Shown in pieces: positions 35,661 through 43,915 of a stretch of 52,827 nucleotides of DNA. The stretch spans positions 2,742,466 to 2,795,292 of the forward strand of contig NZ_LT904904.1 of assembly GCF_900199725.1 (NCBI RefSeq), in the 5' to 3' direction. The position numbers were made by a program, and so were the translations under genes. The DNA comes from Cytobacillus massiliigabonensis. Lineage in GTDB: Bacteria; Bacillota; Bacilli; Bacillales; Cytobacillaceae. The first letter of the stretch is position 1, and each line of letters opens with the position of its first letter. The notes beneath the pieces were generated by a model. That model was not told the origin of the DNA. It did not search any database and saw only the letters and a program-made list of their open reading frames with translations.

Positions 35661-36668
35661 ATGAATACAAAACATAATGTAGGTTTAACATCAACAGAAA
35701 TTGCAGGATTGTGGTCTACCTATTTAAATGATAGCTTGTCTATCTGTCTCTCTAAGCATTTTCTGCAACAGTCTAACAATGAGGATGTTAAACCATTAAT
35801 TGAGCTAACATTAGATATATCACAAAAACATATTGATGAAATCAAGAATATTTTTGAAAAGGAGAAATTCCCTATTCCTAACGGATTTTCCGATGAAGAC
35901 ATTGATCTTTCAGCTCCACCTTTGTTTTTCGATTTATTTCCTGTAAGCTATGTTTACGGGATGAGTCGTATAGGTTTAATGACCTATAGTATGCTAATTT
36001 CTAATGTTGCCCGCGAAGATATACGATCTTTTTTCTCTCAGTGTTTAACTTCCACATTGGATCTTTATAATACATCAGTAAATCTAATGCTTTCTAAAGG
36101 GATATACGATCGCCCAACAATGATCCCTTATCCAGATAAAGTTGAATTCGTTAATAAGAAAGAAACATTTTTATCTAAGTGGTTCGAAAAGAAACGCCCT
36201 CTAAATGTTCTTGAACTATCTGAAATATTCTTTAACATTGAAAGAAACTATTTTGCTTTAGTCCTTCTCACTGGATTTATTCAAGTTGTAAAGGATGATC
36301 AAATAAAGAAACTTTTGATAAAAGGTAAGGAATTAGCTCAAAAACAAATTCATTTCCTAAACGATACTTTAATCAAGGAAGATCTTCTGGGCACTATAAT
36401 GATTAACTCAGAAGTATCAACTTCTAAGGTATCTCCTTTTTCTGAAAAGCTCATCATGAACCTTGTAACTATACTAAATACACAAGGAATAACCTATATT
36501 GGCCATGCATTAGCTACATCAGCACGAATAGACCTTGCTAATGAATATTCAAAACTAATTCCTGAAATCTTGCAGTACGGGAAGCAGGGCACTGACATTT
36601 TGATAGAAAGGGGATGGATGGAAGAACCGCCACACGCTCCGAATAGGAAGGAATTAGCAGAAAATTAG
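35661..36668 (+). CDS. DUF3231 family protein (two-domain, ferritin-like helical)
   Basis: A 335-residue all-helical protein with two DUF3231 repeats: residues about 10-165 (VGLTSTEIAGLWSTYLNDS and a family helix bundle) and 175-330 (PLNVLELSEIFFNIERNYFA). Each has the pattern E-I-xx-L-W and HIDEI-like helices of a ferritin-like fold, as in CotF-related spore proteins. AGAGGAG lies 8 bases before the ATG. Role unknown; a spore or stress-linked function is plausible from relatives. Confidence 0.85.
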   Translation: MNTKHNVGLTSTEIAGLWSTYLNDSLSICLSKHFLQQSNNEDVKPLIELTLDISQKHIDEIKNIFEKEKFPIPNGFSDEDIDLSAPPLFFDLFPVSYVYGMSRIGLMTYSMLISNVAREDIRSFFSQCLTSTLDLYNTSVNLMLSKGIYDRPTMIPYPDKVEFVNKKETFLSKWFEKKRPLNVLELSEIFFNIERNYFALVLLTGFIQVVKDDQIKKLLIKGKELAQKQIHFLNDTLIKEDLLGTIMINSEVSTSKVSPFSEKLIMNLVTILNTQGITYIGHALATSARIDLANEYSKLIPEILQYGKQGTDILIERGWMEEPPHAPNRKELAEN

Positions 36669-36759
36669 GTGTAAATTAAACAAGGGATCTCTACGATCTC
36701 TTGTTTAATTCTATAACCAGTATTTTAACAAATTTATAGTGACATCATATAAAAAGAAG

Positions 36760-37044
36760 TCAGTTCTCTAACGGAAAGATATCAATTTTCTTCAAATCTC
36801 GTTTTTTGTAAGTCCAAAGTTCCAGTTGCTCCAATTGTTCTGCCCAGCATACAGCTTCTTCTATTAGTGTTATTCCAATCCCTTTTTTACAATAATAAGA
36901 ATCAACAACTAAGACTACAATTCGAACATACGATCCATCCACTTCATAGTAATACCCTTTAACCAATCCAATCATCCCAACATTGTCATTGAAATTGTGT
37001 AGACAGTAAATTTTGTAGATGGGTATTAATAAATTTCTTTTAAA
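36760..37044 (-). pseudogene. Truncated GNAT acetyltransferase remnant
   Basis: A fragment in one frame from 37044 down to 36760. It reads YCLHNFNDNVGMIGLVKG, then EVDGSYVRIVVLVVDSYYCK and KGIGITLIEEAVCWAEQLE, the central acetyl-CoA-binding beta4-alpha3 part of a GNAT domain. The first part of the domain is absent, upstream stops interrupt it, and the C-terminus ends early in a basic tail. No ribosome-binding site precedes the ATG at 36975. A decayed gene. Confidence 0.75.
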
Positions 37045-37153
37045 TTATTTAAGTTACTTCATACATAATTCACATTTATTAGTTAAACTAAATGAAGAAA
37101 ATGAATAATAACATTTTCCTTATGGTAATAGCGGAAAGTTAGGAGGAGGTATT

Positions 37154-37717
37154 ATGAAACGTATTTTTATCGCGATAGCAGCAGTTTTACTAGCCATGTC
37201 TATTTCTACTAATGTGTTTGCTCATTCTCATTTAGGGGGATCGAATCCAGCTGATGGTGACATCATATCAGAGCCATTAAAAGAAATTGTTCTTGAATTT
37301 GATGGAAAAATTGAACAAGGAAGCTATATAGATATAACAACAACAAAAGGAAAAGCAATAGAACTGCAAGAAATTATTATTGGTGATGGTACATTAACAG
37401 GTACTGTCTCAGAACCGCTGCCAAATGAGAAATATCAAGTAAATTGGAGCATTATTAGTGCAGATGGTCACCCCTTAGAAGGTAAGTTCTCTTTTACTGT
37501 AAATGTTCCCGTCACAGAATCTGTAGAAGAAGTACAAGAGAAACCATCAGTAACTAATGAATCAGCAGTGCAATCGACAGAAGGTAAAGAACAAGCAGCT
37601 CCATCAGATGAAGTGGAGAAAGAGAAAGAATCATCTTCTATGACAGTTATTCTTATTGTACTATTAGTTATCATTATAGCAGTAATTTTCTTCTTACTTA
37701 CTAAAAGAAAGAAATGA
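37154..37717 (+). CDS. CopC-domain protein, secreted and membrane-anchored
   Basis: A 187-residue protein with a signal peptide cut just before AHSHLGG, leaving a His close to the mature N-terminus, the classical CopC Cu(II) site. The second ligand region ISADGHPLEGKFSF is also present. After the Ig-like CopC domain comes a Glu/Ser-rich linker and a C-terminal transmembrane helix (MTVILIVLLVIIIAVIFFLL) with a basic tail. Its stop overlaps the copD start by 4 bases (ATGA). In B. subtilis the equivalent is one fused protein, YcnJ. Likely acts in copper binding or uptake. Confidence 0.9.
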   Translation: MKRIFIAIAAVLLAMSISTNVFAHSHLGGSNPADGDIISEPLKEIVLEFDGKIEQGSYIDITTTKGKAIELQEIIIGDGTLTGTVSEPLPNEKYQVNWSIISADGHPLEGKFSFTVNVPVTESVEEVQEKPSVTNESAVQSTEGKEQAAPSDEVEKEKESSSMTVILIVLLVIIIAVIFFLLTKRKK

Positions 37718-38811
37718 TAATGACTATATTAGTATTAATTAGTCAGACACTTTTGTATTTATGCTTTTCGGTCTTAACAGGAAGTTTTATTCTTATGCTT
37801 GTTCCAATAAAATATCGTCCAGATATTAAGATTCCAAAGCGCTTATTACTAATTTGCGCCATATCTCTGCCTGTTTTCGCGTTTATTCCTGTACTTGATA
37901 TTACTTTATATATTGCTCCACGCTTAGGTCTATTTGAATCATTAAAGATTGTCTTAACTACCTATACAATTGGAACTGCCTGGGATTTTACCTTTCTCGG
38001 TTCCATTGTATTAATACTATTAATTGCCTTGGTGAAATCTGCCGAAAAGAGAAATTTCGCTATTTTAGGAGCAATACTAATATTTTTCTTAATACTTACA
38101 GTTGCTTGGTCCAGCCATGCAAGTGCTATAGATCCAATAGTAGGAATGATAAGTGATTTTCTTCATTTAGCAGCTGTAAGTATTTGGGTTGGCGTTTTGC
38201 TAGTTATTGGCTGGTGTTCTCTCAATCATAGAAATTGGCTTGAGTTTTTAAGCTGGTTTACAAATGTCGCTTTTGGCTGTTTAGTAGCTGTAATACTTAG
38301 TGGATTGTTCCTGATGGATTTAATGATCGATGGGTATTTTGATTCGTGGATGGTTTCGTATGGACAAGGGTTATTAATGAAACATTTATTCCTACTGCCA
38401 CTTGTTTTTTATGCCTTTGTTAATGGCTTCTTTGTAAAATATAAAATATCAAAAGATGCTACATTCAATCCGATTCCTTGGATACGAGTAGAAGGATTGA
38501 TTTTATTTGCGATTTTTACAATAACTGCTGCTTTTTCGCAGAAATCACCACCACATGGAACTCAATTAACGAGTGATGCAATATCGCCTTTATTCCATCT
38601 ATTTCACGATGGCATTATCAATTCTACTCATACAATTGGCTTTGTTATAAACTTAAATTCAGTATGTTTCCTTTTCCTTTCTATCTTATTTATGGGCTTA
38701 ATTGTATTATCCTTTTTCAAAAAAGCATCGATGATTCTATCTTTTCTTCTTTGTTGCTTATTTGTAGTAAGTATATACTTTATGTTAATGGTGACTGTAG
38801 TAATTCGCTAA
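37714..38811 (+). CDS. CopD-family copper resistance/uptake membrane protein
   Basis: A 365-residue protein with about eight or nine hydrophobic segments. Family signatures are WSSHASAIDPIVGMISDFLHLAAVSIWVG (around residues 128-156, carrying His residues in membrane helices) and GLLMKHLFLLPLVFYAFVNG, plus QKSPPHG and the C-terminal helices. It overlaps the copC start region by 4 bases and would transport copper with CopC. Terminates in a strong bidirectional hairpin. Confidence 0.9.
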   Translation: MIMTILVLISQTLLYLCFSVLTGSFILMLVPIKYRPDIKIPKRLLLICAISLPVFAFIPVLDITLYIAPRLGLFESLKIVLTTYTIGTAWDFTFLGSIVLILLIALVKSAEKRNFAILGAILIFFLILTVAWSSHASAIDPIVGMISDFLHLAAVSIWVGVLLVIGWCSLNHRNWLEFLSWFTNVAFGCLVAVILSGLFLMDLMIDGYFDSWMVSYGQGLLMKHLFLLPLVFYAFVNGFFVKYKISKDATFNPIPWIRVEGLILFAIFTITAAFSQKSPPHGTQLTSDAISPLFHLFHDGIINSTHTIGFVINLNSVCFLFLSILFMGLIVLSFFKKASMILSFLLCCLFVVSIYFMLMVTVVIR

Positions 38812-38813
38812 TA

Positions 38814-38854
38814 AAGAGTGTGACTCATAAATAATGAAATGGAGTCACACTCTT
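38814..38854. terminator. Perfect 13-bp bidirectional terminator
   Basis: AAGAGTGTGACTC (38814-38826) pairs with GAGTCACACTCTT (38842-38854). It starts 3 bases after the copD stop and ends 11 bases before the glutathione peroxidase stop on the other strand. Confidence 0.9.
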
Positions 38855-38864
38855 ATTGAATTAG

Positions 38865-39350
38865 TTAGCTGATTCCTGCATATTTTACTAGATCATCTTC
38901 TAATTTACTGGGGTCAGTTGTAGGTGCATAACGTTCAACCACAAGACCCTGCCTGTCTATTAAAAATTTCGTGAAGTTCCATTTAATATTTTTCAACAAA
39001 ATTCCACCCTTTTGTTCTTTTAAATAAGTATACAGGGGATGTTCATTCTCTCCATTCACATCTATTTTAGCAAATATGGGAAAAGTAACTCCATAATTCC
39101 TTTGGCAAAACTGTAGTGTTTCTTCAATTTCGGCGAACTCCTGATTATTAAATTGATCACAAGGAAACCCTAATATCTCAAGTCCATGATCATGGTATTT
39201 TTCGTATAGTTTCTGAAGTCCTTCAAATTGCGGCGTAAACCCGCATTTGCTTGCTGTATTCACAATCAGCAATGTTTTCCCTTCATAATCTCTCAACGAT
39301 TTTTCTTTACCGTCCGTCATTTTTACTTTGTAATCATATACAGTTTTCAA
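38865..39350 (-). CDS. Glutathione peroxidase family protein (thiol peroxidase)
   Basis: A 161-residue thioredoxin-fold peroxidase. TTG at 39350 is the start: AGGAGGAG lies just upstream and the product begins MKTVYDYKVKM, as in the family; a longer frame overlaps the Shine-Dalgarno sequence. The catalytic Cys36 is in NTASKCGFTPQFEGL, with LGFPCDQFNNQEF and IKWNFTKFLID (Gln and Trp partners) following. It is a Cys, not Sec, type and would reduce hydroperoxides with thioredoxin or bacillithiol. Convergent with copD. Confidence 0.93.
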   Translation of the reverse strand: MKTVYDYKVKMTDGKEKSLRDYEGKTLLIVNTASKCGFTPQFEGLQKLYEKYHDHGLEILGFPCDQFNNQEFAEIEETLQFCQRNYGVTFPIFAKIDVNGENEHPLYTYLKEQKGGILLKNIKWNFTKFLIDRQGLVVERYAPTTDPSKLEDDLVKYAGIS

Positions 39351-39453
39351 AATACTCCTCCTCATCATTGACAAGCAATCATTTCATCCCGAAAGTATCG
39401 TCTTTTTTATTTAAATATACTTAAAACTAATTATATCCAATAAACACAAAAGA

Positions 39454-39478
39454 GGCTAAGCAAAATTACTGCTTAGCC
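39454..39478 (-). terminator. Hairpin terminator after SleB-like gene
   Basis: GGCTAAGCA (39454-39462) and TGCTTAGCC (39470-39478) form a perfect 9-bp stem with a 7-base loop, 26 bases after the stop. Confidence 0.8.
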
Positions 39479-39504
39479 CCTTGTTATACATACTGACACT
39501 TATA

Positions 39505-40101
39505 TTACCTAGCGAATCGATGATTTCCAATAGTTATTGTTACTTCACGTGAAAGGATCCATTTACTCGTTGAAGTTTTTGGATTATAAAAATATAATGA
39601 GCCTTTCCCCTGTCCTCTAAATGCTAAGGCTTCTTCTACAGCTTTTCTCGAAGACGTATCTGCTTTATGATTGATTTCACCATTTTGAACTGGCGTAAAG
39701 GCATAATGCCCACTTACTTTTTGATAGATTACTTCTTTTACTGTATTTGGGAAGAGCGAGCTATCTACTCTATTTAAAATCACTGTTGCAACTGCCACTT
39801 TTCCTGCATAGGGCTCCCCTTTTGCTTCTGCAAATACAAGACGTGCCATTAGTTCCTTATCTGCTTCTGTTATAGCATTGTTTGGAATCAATAGTTTTTC
39901 TCCTGGCAACAGTAAATCACTAGATTTGTTATTTGCTTTCATTAAGCTAGACATTGTTACGCCATACTTTTTGGCAATTGTCCAATAAGTTTCGCCTTTA
40001 TGTACTTGGTGAGTATTTGCTGCTGCTTCTGATTGAGAGTTAAAACTAATTAATGAAATGGCAGCTGCGGATGCAATCACTAGTTTCCTAAATTTTTTCA
40101 T
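39505..40101 (-). CDS. LysM-domain cell-wall hydrolase (SleB/CwlJ type)
   Basis: A 198-residue secreted protein. A signal peptide (ending about SEAAA) is followed by a LysM repeat (HQVHKGETYWTIAKKYGVTM to LLLPGEKLLIPNN) and a Hydrolase_2 domain: LMARLVFAEAKGEPYAGK, AVATVILNRVDSSLFPNTV and GHYAFTPVQNG. This is the lytic-transglycosylase-type fold used in spore cortex lysis by SleB and CwlJ. With LysM rather than the peptidoglycan-binding repeat of SleB, it more resembles YkvT-like hydrolases. AGGAGG precedes the ATG. Confidence 0.9.
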   Translation of the reverse strand: MKKFRKLVIASAAAISLISFNSQSEAAANTHQVHKGETYWTIAKKYGVTMSSLMKANNKSSDLLLPGEKLLIPNNAITEADKELMARLVFAEAKGEPYAGKVAVATVILNRVDSSLFPNTVKEVIYQKVSGHYAFTPVQNGEINHKADTSSRKAVEEALAFRGQGKGSLYFYNPKTSTSKWILSREVTITIGNHRFAR

Positions 40102-40360
40102 CTTAATAGCCTCCTAATTTCTCAAAGATTGATATATTAGTAGGCTAACAGATGTAATATTGTTATGCATTCACCAAAATATTCTATTTTATTTATTATT
40201 CCTGTGATTCCCAAGGATACTAATATTGTATTGGCAGTGGTTAAATATGGTACCTTCTACTTTCATGAAAAATTTTACTGACTTTTAAAATTTAGGATTA
40301 TTTGTAACAAATATTTCGGTATTGTAACAGCCTTATTTATCGAATAAATGATCTCACCAA

Positions 40361-40375
40361 ATGTTCGAGGAACAT
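40361..40375. promoter_or_regulatory. Unassigned 15-bp inverted repeat
   Basis: ATGTTCGAGGAACAT has perfect 6-bp arms and a 3-base centre. It lies about 260 bases upstream of the SleB-like gene start on its minus strand, in a gap without genes. Candidate operator; the binding protein is unknown. Confidence 0.35.
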
Positions 40376-40438
40376 ACTGCTACTATGACTGAATAAAGTC
40401 AGGTCAATTATATTCCCTTATTGTTCATAGGTATGAGA

Positions 40439-40470
40439 ATACATAGGCGGAAAATTTCCGTCTAATGTAT
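40439..40470. repeat. Unassigned imperfect inverted repeat
   Basis: ATACATAGGCGGAAA and a matching right arm (ending TCTAATGTAT) form a long stem with one bulge and one G-T wobble. No T run follows on either strand, so it is not a standard terminator. The rest of 40102-40610 shows nothing else. Confidence 0.35.
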
Positions 40471-40612
40471 AAAAAAGAAGCTTAAGAAGATTACATTAAA
40501 ATCAACATTCAGTTATCTATTTATACTGCGTAAATTTATCAAACATACATGTTTGTTTGTTTACATAATAATATTATTTAAAACTAATATCCGTTTCAAC
40601 TTTATTCTAAAA

Positions 40613-40635
40613 AACAGACACAGATTGTGCCTGTT
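40613..40635 (-). terminator. Hairpin terminator after small ORF
   Basis: On the minus strand AACAG-G-CACA and TGTG-T-CTGTT form a stem around a 3-base loop, followed by TTTT and more T. It directly abuts the stop of the 45-residue ORF, supporting that gene. Confidence 0.72.
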
Positions 40636-40773
40636 TCATTCACTGTTTTGCGTATTATTAAAGAAGAATTCTGCTGATTCCTTTTTCATATTGGTTTCTT
40701 TCTTACTCTTACCCATTTTTCCATCAGATTCGTAGCTCAGATTAAAGAATTTTTCATTTTTCTTTTGCATCAT
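40636..40773 (-). CDS. Small hydrophilic protein, 45 residues
   Basis: ATG at 40773 lies 5 bases after GGGAGTG and opens MMQKKNEKFFNLSYESDGK, rich in Lys, Asn, Ser and Glu, ending NTQNSE. No membrane segment is seen. A hairpin terminator follows the stop directly. Composition resembles minor small acid-soluble or spore-associated proteins, but I recognise no family. Missed by gene callers because it is short. Confidence 0.55.
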   Translation of the reverse strand: MMQKKNEKFFNLSYESDGKMGKSKKETNMKKESAEFFFNNTQNSE

Positions 40774-40888
40774 ACAGTCACTCCCTTTGCTATTAGCTTG
40801 TTACAGTTTACAAATCTTATACCTTTTTCCTCAAATGTCCCAAAAAGCAAAAAACACAGGCATTGATTCCTGTGCTTGACTGGAGGAC

Positions 40889-41368
40889 TTATGTTCCTAT
40901 AAGCTGCATAGCTTTATTTAAATATTGGCGTGGGGTTTCATAATAAATCATTTTATTATATTCCTTATAATTTGATTGAAAATGAATATAAATCGGTGAG
41001 TCTAAAAGCCAAGGATAATTGGAGAAAAATGTTCGATCACCATATATCATAGCTGATAAAGCATGTCTTGCCTCCCGTTGAAAAATCAGGAAGCGAATTT
41101 GAGCATATTTTTCATCAAATGATTCATCACTAATAAAAATTTTTCCGCTGAGAACATATTGACCCAATTGAGGTATCCATTCAGCAAGCACCTCATCACG
41201 GTATTCTTCTTGTATGACGTTGAAGTCGTGATGATAGCCAATGGATAAATAGGATTCTCCTGTTGTTTTCGATTGTGTCCATGTATATTTTCGACGATCT
41301 ACTGGTCGAAATTCAGTAGCTGGAGGCAAATATAGGACATTAATTCTCGTCGGATCCCAATTATTCAT
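40889..41368 (-). CDS. Staygreen-family protein
   Basis: A 159-residue soluble protein with the staygreen (SGR) signature: RINVLYLPPATEFRPVDRRKYT at the start, LSIGYHHDFNVIQEEYRDEVLAEW, ARHALSAMIYGDRTFFSNYPWLLDSP and a C-terminal helix. In plants SGR removes Mg from chlorophyll a; bacterial homologues occur in non-photosynthetic Bacilli with unclear roles, and some show Mg-dechelating activity in vitro. No chlorophyll pathway is present here, so the function is unknown. Next to a secreted protein with a D-x-N-x-D loop. Confidence 0.85.
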   Translation of the reverse strand: MNNWDPTRINVLYLPPATEFRPVDRRKYTWTQSKTTGESYLSIGYHHDFNVIQEEYRDEVLAEWIPQLGQYVLSGKIFISDESFDEKYAQIRFLIFQREARHALSAMIYGDRTFFSNYPWLLDSPIYIHFQSNYKEYNKMIYYETPRQYLNKAMQLIGT

Positions 41369-41433
41369 TCAATGTGACCCCCTTTTTACAGCTCCATTTC
41401 ATATAGTTTATGAAGATCACCTTCAAAACGTGA

Positions 41434-42201
41434 TTAATGCCTATTCCCCTTTCCTTTTCCTTCCAATATTTTCGTATCCTTGACTATCCATTTTCCGCTC
41501 TCATATATCCAGGTTGATTCAACATTCGCAATCCAATCAGTGTGGTTTGCCCCACTTATTGCTTGAACTCCTATCAATCCGTTCTTTTTTCCATCCACTG
41601 CAGCTGGTTTTAAAGCAGAGTAGCCATCGACCATCAGCTCTGTAGGTTCACTTAGCTTGCCATTTAAAAAAAGTCCACTTTTTTCATAATCCGCACCCCT
41701 ATTTCTTAAATCAAAAGTAACCGATTTTCCTGTCTCCTGTATCATGATGGAGGCTTTATAGCCATTATGAAATTGCCCGTTAATGACGAGCGGATCTGGA
41801 ACAGTTAAATCTGTTAACTGAAATTCCTTTAAGGTATACAAATAAGAATTTGATAATCCACCACTTCCCCCTGTTTCTACACTAACTAATATATCCTTCA
41901 CTTCATCATGATTTAAATCAACAAATTGAACACCAGGTCGTATTCCACCCTCTAATTTTGCTTCGTATTCTTTCCCATTCGAGGCAGCAATAAGCAGTTT
42001 CATTTCCTTCAAATATTCTTGCCCTTCTTCATATGGAATGCCTTTTATTTCAATAATGTCTTCTTTTCCATCTCCGGTTATATCATTTTCATTTTTTGAA
42101 ACTGTTATCCACTTATTCTTATTTTCACCTGCATAGACCCCAGTGATCGATAGGGTCATAAAGAAAAGGGCTGCAAGTGCAAAAACCATTTCTTTTTTCA
42201 T
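41434..42201 (-). CDS. Secreted protein with Ca2+-binding-like (VCBS/FG-GAP-type) repeats
   Basis: A 255-residue protein with a clear signal peptide (MKKEMVFALAALFFMTLSITGVYAG). Two acidic loops typical of Ca2+-binding repeats follow: NDITGDGKEDIIEIKG and VDLNHDEVKDILVSVET. The remainder is a beta-rich domain with FDLRNRGADYEKSG and LSEPTELMVDGY. Exported to the medium or wall. Resembles uncharacterised Bacillus proteins; the loop layout is shared with the protein at 29854. No enzymatic motif was found. Confidence 0.78.
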   Translation of the reverse strand: MKKEMVFALAALFFMTLSITGVYAGENKNKWITVSKNENDITGDGKEDIIEIKGIPYEEGQEYLKEMKLLIAASNGKEYEAKLEGGIRPGVQFVDLNHDEVKDILVSVETGGSGGLSNSYLYTLKEFQLTDLTVPDPLVINGQFHNGYKASIMIQETGKSVTFDLRNRGADYEKSGLFLNGKLSEPTELMVDGYSALKPAAVDGKKNGLIGVQAISGANHTDWIANVESTWIYESGKWIVKDTKILEGKGKGNRH

Positions 42202-42279
42202 TCAATATACCTCCCTTATTCTTCATCTATTATGTCCAATTTTGGAAATATAATGTAGAAAAAAAGGCTGCAAACAGAA

Positions 42280-42313
42280 AAATCCTCCTGCTTTTTAAAA
42301 GTCAGGAGGATTT
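42280..42313 (-). terminator. Hairpin terminator after alsT
   Basis: AAATCCTCCTG (42280-42290) and CAGGAGGATTT (42303-42313) form a perfect 11-bp stem, followed by T on the minus strand, 6 bases after the alsT stop. Confidence 0.85.
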
Positions 42314-42318
42314 CATTG

Positions 42319-43746
42319 TTACCCTTTATTTTTTAATGCCTCTTCCCTTGTTTCCCAGCATTCAATTCCATCTAAACCTGGAATAGAATCGGCATAGAAA
42401 ACTGGATCTTTTCCTTCTTTACGCTGTGCCTTATAATCCTTTAATGCCGCGAAAGCTATTTTTCCTAGCATAACAATAGCTACTAAGTTGATTAATGCCA
42501 TGATTCCCATAAATAAATCGGCAAGATTCCAAACAATAGCTAAATCCACTACCGCACCAAAGACTACCATTCCTATAACAGCTATGCGGTAGATGAATAG
42601 CGCGGTTGGACTGTTTTTAATAAACTCAATATTTGTTTCTCCATAATAATAGTTGCCAATTACTGATGTAAATGCAAATAAGAAAATAGCTACAGCAACA
42701 AAAATCGGTGCCCATGAACCAATATGAGAGCTTAGTGCAGCTTGAGTTAATTGAATACCTGTTAAATCTGACGTTGAAAAGTCTCCATATAATAAAATAA
42801 TAAATGCTGTTGCTGAACAAATAAGAATCGTGTCAACAAACACACCTAATGTTTGTATCAATCCTTGTTTGACGGGGTGGCTAACAGCAGCAGTTGCAGC
42901 CGCATTCGGGGCACTCCCCATCCCAGCTTCATTCGAGAACAGTCCGCGTTTTACACCCATCATAATTGCAGCACCAATTGTACCGCCAAGTACCTCATCC
43001 AATCCAAATGCCCCTTTAACAATCATAACGATAAGATTTGGAATTTCAGAAATATTCATGATGACCACTGCAATAGCAACGAATAAATAAATAACAGCCA
43101 TAATTGGTACAACTACTTGCGAGACGTTTGCAATGCGTTTAACTCCGCCAAAAATAATAATGGCAGTTAATACAGCAAGTATGATTCCTATTGTTAATCG
43201 GCTTGTTCCAAATGCTTCATTAAAGGCTAGAGAAATTGTATTTGATTGTACTGAGTTAAATACAAGACCAAAACAGAACGTAATAATAATGGCAAAAATA
43301 ATCCCCATCCAGCGTTTATTTAGCCCTTTTTCCATATAATAAGCCGGACCGCCTCGGAATCCGTCCTTATCCTTTACCTTGTAAATTTGAGCAAGTGTAC
43401 TCTCAACAAAGCTTGAAGCTGCACCTAAAAAGGCAATTAGCCACATCCAGAATACAGCACCAGGACCGCCAGCTGCGATCGCGGTTGCAACCCCAGCAAT
43501 ATTTCCTGTTCCTACTCGTGAAGCTGCACTAATACAGAAAGCCTGAAAAGAAGAAATTCCTCTTTTCCCATCTGCGGTAACCATGGACTTGTCTCCCAAT
43601 ATACGAAACATTTCCCCAAAATAGCGCAGTTGAACAAACTTGCTTCTAAAACTGAAGTAAAGACCTAAAATAATTAATGCCGCAATTAAAACATAGGTCC
43701 AAATGATGTCATTCAAATACCCAATAACCGATTCTAACAATTCCAT
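42319..43746 (-). CDS. alsT: Sodium:alanine/glycine symporter, AlsT-like (AGCS family)
   Basis: A 475-residue integral membrane protein of the alanine/glycine:cation symporter family. It shows ILGDKSMVTADGKRGISSFQAF (family N-terminus), SAASRVGTGNIAGVATAIAAGGP, AFLGAASSFVESTLAQIYK and SNEAGMGSAPNAAATAAVSHP, all conserved elements of the substrate path. It lies 170 bases downstream of parC, separated by a terminator, in the same order as in B. subtilis. Imports amino acids with Na+; substrate preference cannot be read. Confidence 0.94.
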   Translation of the reverse strand: MELLESVIGYLNDIIWTYVLIAALIILGLYFSFRSKFVQLRYFGEMFRILGDKSMVTADGKRGISSFQAFCISAASRVGTGNIAGVATAIAAGGPGAVFWMWLIAFLGAASSFVESTLAQIYKVKDKDGFRGGPAYYMEKGLNKRWMGIIFAIIITFCFGLVFNSVQSNTISLAFNEAFGTSRLTIGIILAVLTAIIIFGGVKRIANVSQVVVPIMAVIYLFVAIAVVIMNISEIPNLIVMIVKGAFGLDEVLGGTIGAAIMMGVKRGLFSNEAGMGSAPNAAATAAVSHPVKQGLIQTLGVFVDTILICSATAFIILLYGDFSTSDLTGIQLTQAALSSHIGSWAPIFVAVAIFLFAFTSVIGNYYYGETNIEFIKNSPTALFIYRIAVIGMVVFGAVVDLAIVWNLADLFMGIMALINLVAIVMLGKIAFAALKDYKAQRKEGKDPVFYADSIPGLDGIECWETREEALKNKG

Positions 43747-43886
43747 ACTTTTCCTCCCTTGTTGTCGGATCTAGATAGATATCTTACTATTTCAAAATAA
43801 TATTACTTTCTCTAATCTATCAAAATTATAATTAATAGACAAGTTGATTTTTTCATTGTAAGTTTTTCCATCTTAAAAAAATAGAG

Positions 43887-43911
43887 AATCCCCCACCATG
43901 AGCGGGGGATT
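43887..43911 (-). terminator. Hairpin terminator after parC
   Basis: AATCCCCC (43887-43894) and GGGGGATT (43904-43911) form a perfect 8-bp stem around a 9-base loop, with T-rich sequence after it on the minus strand, 5 bases after the parC stop. Confidence 0.85.
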
Positions 43912-43915
43912 TCAT

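Noticed and set aside
40388..40403. Fourth copy of the TetR operator (TGACTGAATAAAGTCA)
   Set aside because: The arms match but the spacing is 2 bases longer than at the three efflux operators, and the place is unrelated.
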